Part shown: piece after piece, positions 11,801 through 22,317 of the stretch
Position numbering within the stretch: the first letter of the stretch is position 1
Layout: each line of letters opens with the position of its first letter
Assembly: GCA_030544215.1 (NCBI GenBank)
Contig: JARZZO010000008.1
Span: 32,155,614-32,219,613, forward strand
Length of the DNA: 64,000 bases
Source: Zantedeschia hybrid cultivar
Taxonomy: Eukaryota > Streptophyta > Magnoliopsida > Alismatales > Araceae
Reading direction: 5' to 3'
The notes under the pieces: generated by a model
Databases searched by the model: none
What the model was told of the DNA's origin: nothing
Seen by the model: the letters and a program-made list of their open reading frames with translations, nothing else
Program-made: the position numbers and the translations under genes

Positions 11801-12603
11801 AGTGGGGATCGAAGGATCCCTACTGAGTTTATTTCAATAAGACTCACCCCCTGCGGTTTTCAGGTGAGGGTTCTAAGCAGGCGTAACGAAGAGAGTGTTG
11901 TCTCGGGTTGCGCGCCAGCAGCCACTGTTCCGAGGTATGCCCTGATGTAGTTGTTATTTTCTTTTCAGGCCTATACGTTTAATTATTTCTTTTCTGTTGG
12001 AATATGTAATTAATTGCAGAGTCAAGTCGAATTGTAATAATTTTTCATTACTACAATTCCTTTACCATTCGATGTGATGTGGATGTTTAGCTTAGCTTAT
12101 TATTTATTTTTCAGACTTATCGAGATCCTGGTTTGGCTCTAAATTAATGATTCGGTACCCATTTAGTAATTGGATCCCCGATTATAGGATGGCGGGTCGT
12201 TACAGGTATATACCATCCAGCGATTCTAGGTCGGATCAATTCAGTGAACTCATTCTCCAATTAGCACCTACAGGTCCAGTATAGTGTCTCTACTCAAGTG
12301 ACTTATAGGATCAGTCACCCTCATCATATGAGCTGAAGAAACCTGTACTAGTCTATCCGGATGTTTGATGTCCATCTCAAACATCCTCTCACTAGGAATA
12401 ATTAATAACATGTGTTTATAAGTCTTCGGTCCCGTAATTATGATCTCATCATAATCCGAAGATTGTTGCACATGTTCATGGACTTCATCATGATACAATA
12501 AACATAGATTGAACTTATTATACACAATGAATTAATGACATTTATTAATAAACTGAATCAATACATAGTGTCGGATTGACTTTGAGACCATCTAATACTA
12601 TCA
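8846..12603 (-). mobile_element. Copia 5' LTR, interrupted by a nested solo Gypsy LTR
   Basis: Two pieces, 8846-10004 and 12210-12603, join into a Copia LTR of about 1553 bp once the 2200-bp insert and one copy of its GGTAT target duplication are removed. This matches the 1552-bp LTR at 1020-2571. The minus-strand start is TGATAGTATTAG (a changed TGTTAG) at 12603. The sequence beyond 12603 is Gypsy LTR, so this Copia landed in an older Gypsy LTR. Confidence 0.85.
10005..12204 (+). mobile_element. Solo LTR of a Ty3/Gypsy element (2200 bp) with 5-bp target duplication
   Basis: Begins TGTGAGAATTG, ends GGGTCGTTACA and is flanked by GGTAT at 10000-10004 and 12205-12209. Its last ~80 bp match 14449-14525, which is followed by a primer-binding site and a Gypsy gag, so it belongs to that Gypsy family. 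Absence of internal sequence between identical target duplications shows LTR-LTR recombination. It contains about nine copies of the GGCGTC/GACGCG inverted motif (10114-11210). The ORFs in its pyrimidine-rich part (10340-10680) have no family resemblance. Confidence 0.9.
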
Positions 12604-12898
12604 ATCACTCCCTGCGGTTTCAAGTGAGGGTTCCCACCAGGCATAGTAGTTGTTGCGTTTCGTCTCGAGTTGCGCGCTAGTAGCCATCGTTTCGGTGTAT
12701 ACTCCGATATAGTTGTACTTTCATTTTTAGGCATGTACGCATAATTATTTCTTTTCAGTTGGATTATGTAATTATTTGTTGAGTCGAGTCGGATTGTAAT
12801 AATTTTTAATTCATGCATGTTCTTTACAATTTGTTGATGTATGGAATCTTTAGCTTAGTTTATCATTTATTTCCCATACTTGTTTGAGATCCTAGTTT
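12604..12898 (+). mobile_element. Gypsy LTR fragment (left part)
   Basis: Matches 11850-12140 of the solo Gypsy LTR, sharing CTCCCTGCGGTTT and TTGTAATAATTTTT. It continues after the nested Copia LTR at 14449. Together the two pieces are the 3' portion of the 5' LTR belonging to the Gypsy gag at 14661. Confidence 0.8.
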
Positions 12899-14448
12899 TG
12901 TTAGTCTTCGGTGGCTTACAAGCCAATATGACTTAGTAATCTCGTTCATTTATTAATAAAATGTCATTATTCATTATGTGTAAATTCGTATTATTATCGT
13001 CTCATAATGAAGTCCGTGAATATGTGCGATAGTGATCAGATTATGATGAGATCATACTAGTGAGACTAATCACTTAAACACACTTATTCTTAATAGTTCC
13101 TTGTCGGAGGATATCCGAGAAGGACATCAGATATCCGGTTAGACTAGTACAGATTACTCCTGCTTATGCGATGAGGCTGACTGATCTCATAGTCACTTGT
13201 GTGGAGACACTAAGGCGAATCTGTAGGTGCTCATTAGAGAATGAGTTCACTAAACTGATCCGACTGAATTGCTGGATGGTATTGTACCTCACTGTCAACC
13301 AGCTTGATTCTATTGTCGTAGTTGCGTGGATGGTCCTCAGACCTGAGACACCAAGGACACCTTGTCGGTGGACTTTTATGCTTTGACCTTGGTTTATGAA
13401 TCTCTAACTACGGGATGCTAAACAGCCAAGGATCGAGTACAACGGAATACCGTCGAAGGGAATTGAGTGTCAATAAAGAATCATTCGCTCTCGGTACTTA
13501 GAGAGAGAATGCTCTAGGAAGGATGCGTGGAAGTCTCTGGCCAGGGCGGACGATAATATCGGGAAAGGATTTTTCCGATATTATACGACAACATCCGATC
13601 CAAGTGAGTCAACCGGTTAGGGTTTGACAGTACACTATACCCATAGTTGACTTGAGAGTATTGTACGAATGAAGGATTATATCCACGCGGTAACTGTCAG
13701 CAGAAAGGTTCCAAGAGTGGGTTACTTAACCCCGATACCTTCCGGGTTCACTCGTTGTTGTTTGGCACCCAACGTGATCGGAGGCCCGACCGAATTCGGT
13801 GTGCGACATTGATTCAGTTGATTAATTAATTGATATGAGTTATTAATTGATTAATCAAGCCAGTGAGGAGTCACTGGACTTATTAGGCCATTAACCGGAC
13901 TAGTTATTGGGCCTAGAGTGTCACACGCATAAGATTCTCGAGGTGATAGATAAATAAGTGGGTTTTATATAAATCGAGGGTTTTTATGAAAAATCGCGTA
14001 GTTAGTATAAAATATAATGAACGGGCTGAGTAGGCCAAGCTGCTGCGAAACCCTGGACGCCCCTCCTCTCTTTCTCTCTCTCTCTCTTGTGCCCTAGATG
14101 AATCTGGATCCCCAGGTCTGCTCCGCCACTTCTCCGACTCCCGTTCAACGGGAAATCGTTGCGGTGATCGTTGCGGCGAACGACGGAGACTTCGTGGGCT
14201 GCGAAGAACGAGGAATGTAAGGATATCTACCGCGAGGAGGATCACGTGAACTCCGCTAGAGGCCGGGCGCTTGCGCGGCTTGCGGTGTCACACCGACAGA
14301 ACCAATCGGTTGCAGATTCGAATTCACACACGGTAAGTACCGATTATCCGATAATCCGCTTTTTAGTATTTTCGAAATGGGAAGGGATTGCTGTTTTTTT
14401 TTTTTTTTTGCTGCATTTTGCGATCCGGAGAAACAATAGAATCCAACA
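12899..14448 (+). mobile_element. Solo Copia LTR (1550 bp), plus orientation
   Basis: Begins TGTTAGTC and ends CCAACA, the same length and family as the other Copia LTRs here but in the opposite orientation. It interrupts the Gypsy LTR after CCTAGTTT. The flanks share GTTT (12895-12898 and 14449-14452), a 4-5 bp target duplication. No internal sequence remains, so it is a solo LTR. Confidence 0.85.
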
Positions 14449-14525
14449 GTTTTGGCTCCTAATTTTAATGATTCAGTACCCATTTAGTAATCAGATCTCC
14501 GATTATAGGGTGGCGGATCGTTACA
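14449..14525 (+). mobile_element. Gypsy LTR fragment (3' end)
   Basis: Nearly identical to the last ~75 bp of the solo LTR at 10005-12204, ending in GATCGTTACA. It is followed two bases later by a primer-binding site. Confidence 0.85.
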
Positions 14526-14527
14526 GT

Positions 14528-14539
14528 TGGTATCAGAGC
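14528..14539 (+). other. Primer-binding site, initiator tRNA-Met type
   Basis: TGGTATCAGAGC two bases after the LTR end, complementary to initiator tRNA-Met. It confirms the orientation of this Gypsy remnant. Confidence 0.85.
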
Positions 14540-14660
14540 ATTCGGTCTGGCAAATAGATGAATAATTAGGTTAAATATCGTATTTCAGCAAATGAATAGA
14601 TTATCTCGTACAGGCACGGCGGCAGTTTAGGTTTTGGGCTCTAATTAGAGGTTTCCAATT

Positions 14661-15309
14661 CTTGTGATTGTAGGCGATTATATGGCTCTTAGAAAGAGAG
14701 TGCCCATTATTCGAGATCAGGGAGATGTTTCTAGTGGGTCTGAGGCCGGTAGGCATAATATGGAACGCTTTATGGAAGCGATGATGGAGACAATGACTAG
14801 ATATCAGGCTAGAGATCCTAGTAAGAGTTCTAGTGGTCGGGAAGGGTCTTCGGCTGCTTTGGAGAGATTCTTGAAGCTGAGGCCGCCTCATTTCATTGGT
14901 CGTCCTGACCTTGATGAGGCAGCTCATTGGCTGAAGGAGATGGAGAAGGCTTTCTATACTCTGAATTGTGCGGTAGTTGAGAGGACCCCATTGGCCACCT
15001 TCATGTTGAAGGATGATGCCTATGATTGGTGAACCACCTTGAAGAACATTACTTATACAGATAAGAATCTCAGGGAGATTCTATGTGAGACTTTTGTGAA
15101 GGAGTTCAACAAGCAATACTTCGCCAAGCATATCCAGAAAGCCAGGGAAAGGGAGTTTATGAAGTTGACCTGAAGGAGTATGACAGTTCTCGAGTATCAG
15201 ATGAAGTTTGTCTCTTTGGGGAGATTTGTGCCCTTCATTTCAGAAGATGAGGAGTGATGGACCGAAAGGTTCATTGACGATTTGAGGTTCGACTTGAGGA
15301 GCTTAGTGG
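14661..15309 (+). pseudogene. Ty3/Gypsy gag, 5' part, cut by the Tat element insertion
   Basis: Encodes a Gypsy Gag: the stretch LERFLKLRPPHFIGRPDLDE followed by a tryptophan-rich helix and FMLKDDAYDW is typical of plant Gypsy capsid (retrotrans_gag family). A TGA at about 15030 follows DAYDW, where related proteins have a second Trp, and further stops occur near 15172 and 15257. The frame resumes across the 19.8-kb insertion at 35077. The N-terminus probably starts at MALRKRV (about 14682). Non-functional. Confidence 0.85.
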
Positions 15310-16656
15310 TGTAGACACGCTAATTTTGACATCATTTCGAGTAAATTTCATATCATATAATAATGCCTCGAAATGGTCTGATAATTAATCATTAATTAAT
15401 TTTTATTAATCTTTTTAAGTGTCGGATTTAACAGATGTGTTTAAGTTAATCAATTGAATTGATTTTAGCTCAAATTTGAGTTAAAATATGAAGAATTCTA
15501 AAAGACGTCTACCCAAGTGGACGCCATTTAGAGTTTATTTTTATTTTAACGTTTAAATTTGAATTTTAATTAATTAATTAATTAACTAAAAGGCGTCTGG
15601 TAATGTCGACGCGTTTTAAGTTTCCTAAGCTGTTTTAACTTCTCTTCCGGATGTTTATCCTTATCTTAATTAGTGTAAAAGACGTCTACACAAGTGGACG
15701 CGTTTTACCTAATAAAGATAAAGATAAGTTTTCCCGGATATTTATCCTTATCTTAATTAATCTGAAAGGCGTCAGCCAAGGTGGACGTGTTTTAGATAAT
15801 TACAGATAAAGATGAATTAATCAGTAATTATCTGTCGGTTAAGATAGATAAATTCGGAGTTTTTCTATGTTAATCTCGAACGCAAGAAATGCCTATAAAT
15901 ACTTTGCATGTTGAAGAGAAAAAAAAAAAGAAAAGAAGAGAGTTGAGTTAAGTTGAGCCATAGCGTTATAGCGAGTTGAAGATCGAAGCAACAACGTCGT
16001 AACGCCGGAGCGCTGCCATTTCCAGAAGTCGGCGTCCCTTTCAAGATCTTCATCCTTTCAAAGCTTCAACCGATTGGACATAAGTTTTTCATTACTGCAT
16101 TTGCATTTTTCATCTTCATTAGTTTCATTCTTCATATTCACTTCATGCAAACACACACCACAGCATAATCTTTCAAAAACCTACTTGATCTAAGGGGTTT
16201 CAAAGCCATTAAACAAGTGAGTTTGCTGTTTTAAATATGCTTAACATCATGATTAGTTCAGATACTGCTTCTACTTAAATTCTCATCATAATTCTTCGTT
16301 TTTTTTGTTTCTGTCTTTGCTGCACTCAACAACAACAAGAGATCAAAAGGGGAAACAACAACAACAAGAGATCAAAAGGGGAAACCAAGCATAACTTCTG
16401 GACGATCCTCAACCTCAAATTCCACAGCAAGAACAAAAAGCAAAGAAAGGGCTCTCTTTCTTCAGCCGGCTGAGGAAGGGGAACCAAGGACTCAATCTTC
16501 CGCGTTTGAAAGGTAAGCGATCATATCTCTTTTGAAACTTTTTAAGTTAAAAGTTTCTGGCGATCACTGCACTTTAGTTGCTGTTTTAATAGGTTAGTTT
16601 ACACTAAACAACATAGATATTTCATGTTAATCACACGGTCATTCTAAGCACCTACA
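15310..16656 (+). repeat. 5' LTR of the Tat element (1347 bp)
   Basis: TGTAGACACG...CACCTACA. It has a TATA-like TATAAATAC at 15894-15902 and four copies of the GGCGTC/GACGCG inverted motif upstream of it (15499-15531, 15586-15620, 15675-15708, 15761-15795). A 29-bp unit containing AGAGATCAAAAGGGG is duplicated at about 16328-16384, and the 3' LTR has one copy. Confidence 0.95.
15894..15902 (+). promoter_or_regulatory. TATA box of the Tat LTR
   Basis: TATAAATAC, conserved in the 3' LTR near 34343. It lies just downstream of the four inverted motifs, so those motifs occupy the upstream promoter (U3) part of the LTR. Confidence 0.65.
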
Positions 16657-17631
16657 GCTTTTTTGGCGATCACGGTGGGACTTGGTCTCGCCATCTTTTA
16701 GTTTCTTTTTGTTCTTGCTATCATCATATCGGGCACCCACGGTGCACCATTTGTGTCTCTGGACACGTCCTCACCAATTGGTGAGTGTTTAGTTTAATTA
16801 ATTTTCCTCGTGCACCACGTGCACACCCCAGTGGCAAGATCTTGCCCCCCCCTTGATTAACTCAAAAAGCTGTTTTTGTGATAAAAATGATGTGTGATTG
16901 ATTGTTTTTCTAGTTGTTAGTTAGTAAATCATCCTGTTTAAAATCTGGAACTAAAAATTGTGCATGAGTCGATTGTTTACTGCTTTTTTATCTCGTTTGA
17001 GGAGGATTCAACCTAGAAAATCCTCCTGGAAAATTGTTTCTGCGAACTGAAAAGCGTCCAGGATCGCTGACGCGTTTCAAAACCGCGTCAACACCCCTAG
17101 ACGCCTTTCAGGCTTCACAGTTTCTCTGCTGTCTGCATCTGCTTCTGCGAAAAATTAAATTCTGTTTTGAATAGCGTCGACTACCATCGACGCGATTCAG
17201 ACAGTTTCTTAATTTTTTTCAGTTTCCAGATTTTTGTGTTTTGAGTGCTAGCTACCCATTACTTACTAAGCATTAGAGGCCATCCAGGCCGCAGGACATA
17301 CGCATTGAGGCTAATACCCTCCTCTTCTTAGGAACACATTACTCGACGTCAGCAACTCTCTCTGATTGGGTTGGTCCCTTGATCAGACTAGAAAAGTTGA
17401 CGTTGAGACCTCCATAAGTCCCCAAAATCAAGGTATTCCTCCTTGATCATCGGGCTGGTTGTACCAATTGAAGTCCTGGTTAGATTCTGAAAGCGTTGTG
17501 AGAGAAAGCCTTAGAGAATAACGGTGGAAATTGAACTGAAACTAGGATCCTTTCCCTGAGCGAAATTGTGGTTTAATCCAATTCAAATAACTCAACAAGG
17601 AATCCTAAAATCACGTTAAGCATCCACTTGT
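16657..17631 (+). mobile_element. Tat leader (LTR to gag)
   Basis: A TGGCGATCACGG stretch at 16664 is the likely primer-binding site, since it starts with the TGG complementary to a tRNA CCA end. I cannot assign the tRNA. Three further inverted motifs lie at 17048-17080, 17080-17111 and 17167-17200. No coding sequence is supported before 17632. Confidence 0.6.
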
Positions 17632-20600
17632 TTGATTAATCTCTGTACAACTTGTTTGATTAAATCTTTGAAAAGGGAATCTAACATCATGTTGCTACGA
17701 TCAGGTAGGGACTTGAGTGTAGCTCCAGACGCCATGGTTAATTACGAGGGAGATGCTAATGCCCCTCGGGATTCTGAATACAACTATGAGAGTGGGAGAG
17801 ATGCTGATGCCTCCCGTAGTTCTATCCCCATTCCATATCGTCTAGATGGGAATGTTCGGACACCTCTTTTGCATCCACGTGATCAATATCCTGATCCTCC
17901 TCCGCATGAATATGCGATCCCTAATCCTGATCTTGAGGGGGACATGAATCAGAATGATCCCTCATCCTCTGATCCTACGGATCTCATCAATGCTCTGGGA
18001 GTTCTTGCCTCCCGACTAGACCCTCAGCAGTTTGAGGCGATCCAATCTATTTTGAAGGGGAAGGCACCCATGCAGCCTGCCGAGCCGAACCCTGTGGCTC
18101 CCCCTACTGTTCCTCAGCAACCTTCTTTTCCTCCTCCTTATATCCATCAGGCCGTGGAGGGCCTTCATATTACTTCTCGGCCAGCTGGGCCACAGCTTTC
18201 ATCATCTAGGCAACCGGCTAGACCGCAAACGCCTGCTTATCAAAATGCCCTCGGGCATGGCGGAAGCTCTGCCGGACCTCCCCTCTATTGTCCACCCTGC
18301 CCAACGTACTCTAAGCAGTAGGCCTACCAAGTACCTCCTCCTCCTCCTCCTCCCCAAGCAGATCTGACCACACAAACGCTGCTGGCCAAAATGGAGCGTA
18401 TGGATGAGCAATTTAATAACCTCCAGAAAATGATGGGGGTCAAAGCTGTGCCAGAGATCAGTCTACCGAGTCTGCCAGTATTCCATCTGCCACCCTCTGA
18501 GATGCCAGTGTACCGAAAGTACAACGGTACTGGTAACCCCTTCACACATCTGAAGGAGTTCATGTATGAATCCTCTTTCTGGCAGAACGACAAGAGGTCG
18601 TTGGCCTTCTTGTTCAGGAGATCTCTAGAGGGACCAGCCCTCGAGTGGTTCTTTTCCCTGGAACCCTCAGAAGTAGAGGATTACGGTATCGTTTCACGCA
18701 AATTTATTCAACGATACCAGGACAGAGTTGCACCCTCCTTGTCTATCACGGACCTCATTGCAGAAAAGATGAAACCTGATGAGGAGTTTGTCAGTTTTGC
18801 TGACAGGTGGCGGGGTCTGGCTGAAAAGGTGAAGGATCACTTGTCCGAGTCCGAACAAGTGAAAATGTTAATTTCTAATGCCACCCCCCAGTTCAAGCTC
18901 GTCCTCTCCTTGAACAATTTGACTAACATGGCAGAGCTCTATGAAAGAGCACGGTACTGCCAGAATGCTTTCAAGGACGCTACATTCTCTAGTGTCTTTG
19001 ATCCTCATAGACCTAGCAGGCCTCCGCCTCGGAAGCCTGCAGTGCCGAACTCTTCCAGCACAGGTCCGACTACCGAGGGCACACTCTCTCATGAGCAAGT
19101 GAGTACCATGAACAATAACTCGCCCCAGTTCGTGAGGAGTCAGCAGCAGTACCAGAGGCCACAGCAGCAAGGGTACAGACAGCAGCAGAACCCCCAGTAC
19201 CAACAACAGTATCAGCGGCCCCAGCAGCCGAATCAGAATCAGAACCAGCAACAGCTACAGCAACAGCCGCAACGGCAACAGCAGTACCAGCAACCCCAGC
19301 AGCAGCAGTATCAGCAGCAGCAACAGCCATAGTACCAGCCGCGCGCACCGCCGGCGTACCACAATGTCCCTCCTCCTGGTGACTACAACCAGCAGAGGAG
19401 ACCTCCAGGCCCGAAGAGGGCAGAATACCCAGCTCTCCCAGAATCCTTGGCCGATATCTTCAGTGCTTTAATGGCGGCTAACGCCTTAGTTTTGCCAAGG
19501 GAAAAGGCCGTCTGGCCTCAAAATGCCGATACGTCCAGGTATTGCTACTTCCATAGGCAACCTGGGCATACCATTGACACCTGCTTCCAATTCAGAGATT
19601 ATATTCATGATCTCAACGAGCAGGGCGGCATAGACTGGGAGGAAATGAAGAAATACATAACAGCCCTGAAGGCGAGGAGACCGCAACAGCAGCAGCAGCA
19701 GCAGCAAGCAAGACCACCGGCACAAGCAGCAGCACCACCCAACATGGGCATAGTGCAGAATCCACTCCCGGAGCACCAGAACCAGAACCAGGTTGCTCCC
19801 ATTCTAACGAACAGCCAGTCTGAGGCTGGTCGTGGGCAACAATGGAGGATAGAGGACTCTTCCTCTCTTTATTCAACGGGTCACGTTCAAAGTACCGCAG
19901 AGCGACTACCACGCCGCACCATCCACATACCCAGACCACAACCCGTCACCATCACCCCTCTACCCACACCCACATATCACTCGCCCTCACCCAATAACCC
20001 ACTACCACTACCCACCTTCCTTAGACCCATTGCGCCCCGCACTCCTACGCCTCCATCATATACCCCTCCGCAAACCAATAACGCGCCCCTTTTACCATCT
20101 AGGCCACTATTACGCGTACCATTTCCTACTTCACCCATTACCACTACCACCTACCCAGATATGCCCCAACCATCCAGACCGCTATTACGCGTACCATTCC
20201 CCACTTCGCCAACCACTTACCCATCTACCATTCAACCCTCTAGGCCTTTAATCCGCACCGCGCCATCACCACCTAACCCAACGCCACCACCTACGCATCA
20301 ACCCTCCGCACCGCTTACGCCACCCGACTCTGCGGTACTCAAGGTGTCACCCGGATCCTCCACGGTCGAGGAACATGCGCTCCGGAGTGGAAGGATTTTC
20401 AACAAGGTCTTTCCTCAGTCCACAGTCAGAGACGGCCCATCACAGCCGACTGAGGAAGCCCATAATGAAGAGAGTGCACCAGGCACTCAATACGACTTGT
20501 TGAAACATCTGGACAGAACACCGGCACGGATCACTGTACTTGAATTGATTAAAAGGTCCAAGATTCACCAAGAAGCCTTAATGGAATACCTACAGAAGGT

Positions 20601-22317
20601 GATGGTCAACGAAGACGTGCCGGTAGAGAAAATTGCAGCACTACTAGTTCCTCAGGGGGATCAGCCCTCAATTACATTCCACACATCGGAACTAGCACCG
20701 CCAGCCGCTAGAAGCATGGCTCTGAGCATCACGGTCAATATCTGCAAAAAGGCCGTGGATGCATGCCTGGTTGATACAGGGGCTTCAATTAACGTTTTAC
20801 CTCCGAAGACCCTGGAGCTATGCGGTGTGCCCAAGGAGAAATGGCTGCCTAGCCCCATCTCAGTTACGGCATATGACAATTCTACCCGTTCCCCTCTGGG
20901 AATAGTTTATTTAAAGGTGGAGCTAGGTCCAGTAAGTCATGCAGAGGTCGAATTTCATATTCTAGAAATCGACCCTTCCATAAATGCCATTCTGGGACGT
21001 CCTTATATCAAAACTCTTGAGGCGATTCCTTCTACGAATCACCAATGCCTCAAATTCCCTTACAAAGGACGAATTATTAAAGTGACGAGCATGCCGATCC
21101 TTGCTGCTGCTCATACCTTAAATATTAAATCTGCTGTTTTACCTGGCCGACAACCTTTTCTGTCGGTATTACAGGTCTACCGTCCAGTGGCTGATCCTTT
21201 GAAAGCCGCTACCATTTCTCCATACCCATTAAATGCTATCAAAAGGGGGAAGTGCATGAGTACCCCGGGATGGAGAATCATGATGAAGAACGGCTACGAG
21301 CCTGGGAAAGGTCTGGGCACACAGTTGCAAGGCAGGACCACTCCTGTTAAAAATCATCGGGCAGCACCTGGAAGCGGTCTGGGCTATAGGCCAATGAAGC
21401 TAAAGCAAGATCTGGTTCAGAAAGCAGAAACCGAAGACGGTCAAGAAATCTTGGAAACAATGTCCACACCACTGAAAGAAGGCCGAGATCCCTTAACATG
21501 GACTCTATATACACATTTTGTGAAAGGGCCCATACTTAGTCACGACAACACGGTGGTCATTACTTCCTGTTTTGACTTCCATGACATATATGGGAGGGAT
21601 TTGGCCAGACATTGTTCCGAATTACTTACGTACCAATCCTTGGAGGCTCTGCGGCCTATGAAAAGGAGGAAATTCCATGACCCCGAATGCGAATGGTACA
21701 GATGGTTCGACCTGAGGGACCTATACATAGCACTGAACAGACTATTTCTGGATCCTGCAGAACCCAAGTGGCCACCGCAGATTGACGAGCTAATTGAGAG
21801 CCCTGGCGCAATCTTTGATAAGCGGATACTGCTGTCCGAACAAACTGATGAAGGGGAGCCAGATGACCCCTATGAAGCTGGTTATACAACAGATCTGCTC
21901 TGGAGGGGGACATATCCTTCACATGTATTCATGCTCCATACTCTTTTTCGTACACTACTCTTGACCCCGACTTGGTCGCGGGTCATAATTGAAGATATTC
22001 CACGGGCCCCGCCCGTTATGATAACTCTGTCCCCTCGGGACTTTATTCCACAACCTCCTCTCGACCTAGAGAGAATGTATGATTTGATCTGGGACATATT
22101 GCTATATGATCCCCCTAATCTTCTGGCCTTGGTGCCGCTTCCTCCGTCCGATTCCCCTTCCATTTGTATTCACTCCTGCTTCATGTATAATTCCTCCGAT
22201 ATCCAAAAAAAAACACCAATTTTACAACAAATTCTTCCCAAATCATTATCGAGGAAACATCTTATTTGTCCGATTACACCCCATCGCGCGGGTCCGTCGG
22301 TCAAGATTCTCTCCTAG
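17632..22317 (+). pseudogene. Tat gag-protease polyprotein with G-patch, two in-frame TAG stops
   Basis: One reading frame runs the whole length, broken only by TAG at 18319 and 19330. N-terminal acidic/proline-rich part (17632-18390), then the Gag capsid domain (about 18460-18960, with LPVFHLPPSEMPVYRKYNG and WFFSLEP). A Gln-rich linker from CAG/CAA runs follows (19140-19330), then a zinc knuckle RYCYFHRQPGHTIDTC (about 19534) and a Pro/Thr-rich spacer. The retropepsin motif VDTGAS (Asp codon 20773) comes next, then a G-patch (GW...NGYEPGKGLG..LQG, about 21262-21400). Known role: particle protein and processing protease. Both stops look like CAG or similar to TAG changes, typical of methylated CHG decay. 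The frame ends overlapping the pol frame. Confidence 0.85.

Noticed and set aside
18868..19351. Minus-strand ORFs across the CAG/CAA-rich gag region
   Set aside because: Shadows of the Gln-rich gag linker (Leu/Val/Ala runs).
22208..22214. Classical A AAA AAC ribosomal slip site
   Set aside because: The heptamer is in register with pol, not with gag, so a standard -1 slip there is not supported; kept only as a homopolymer observation.
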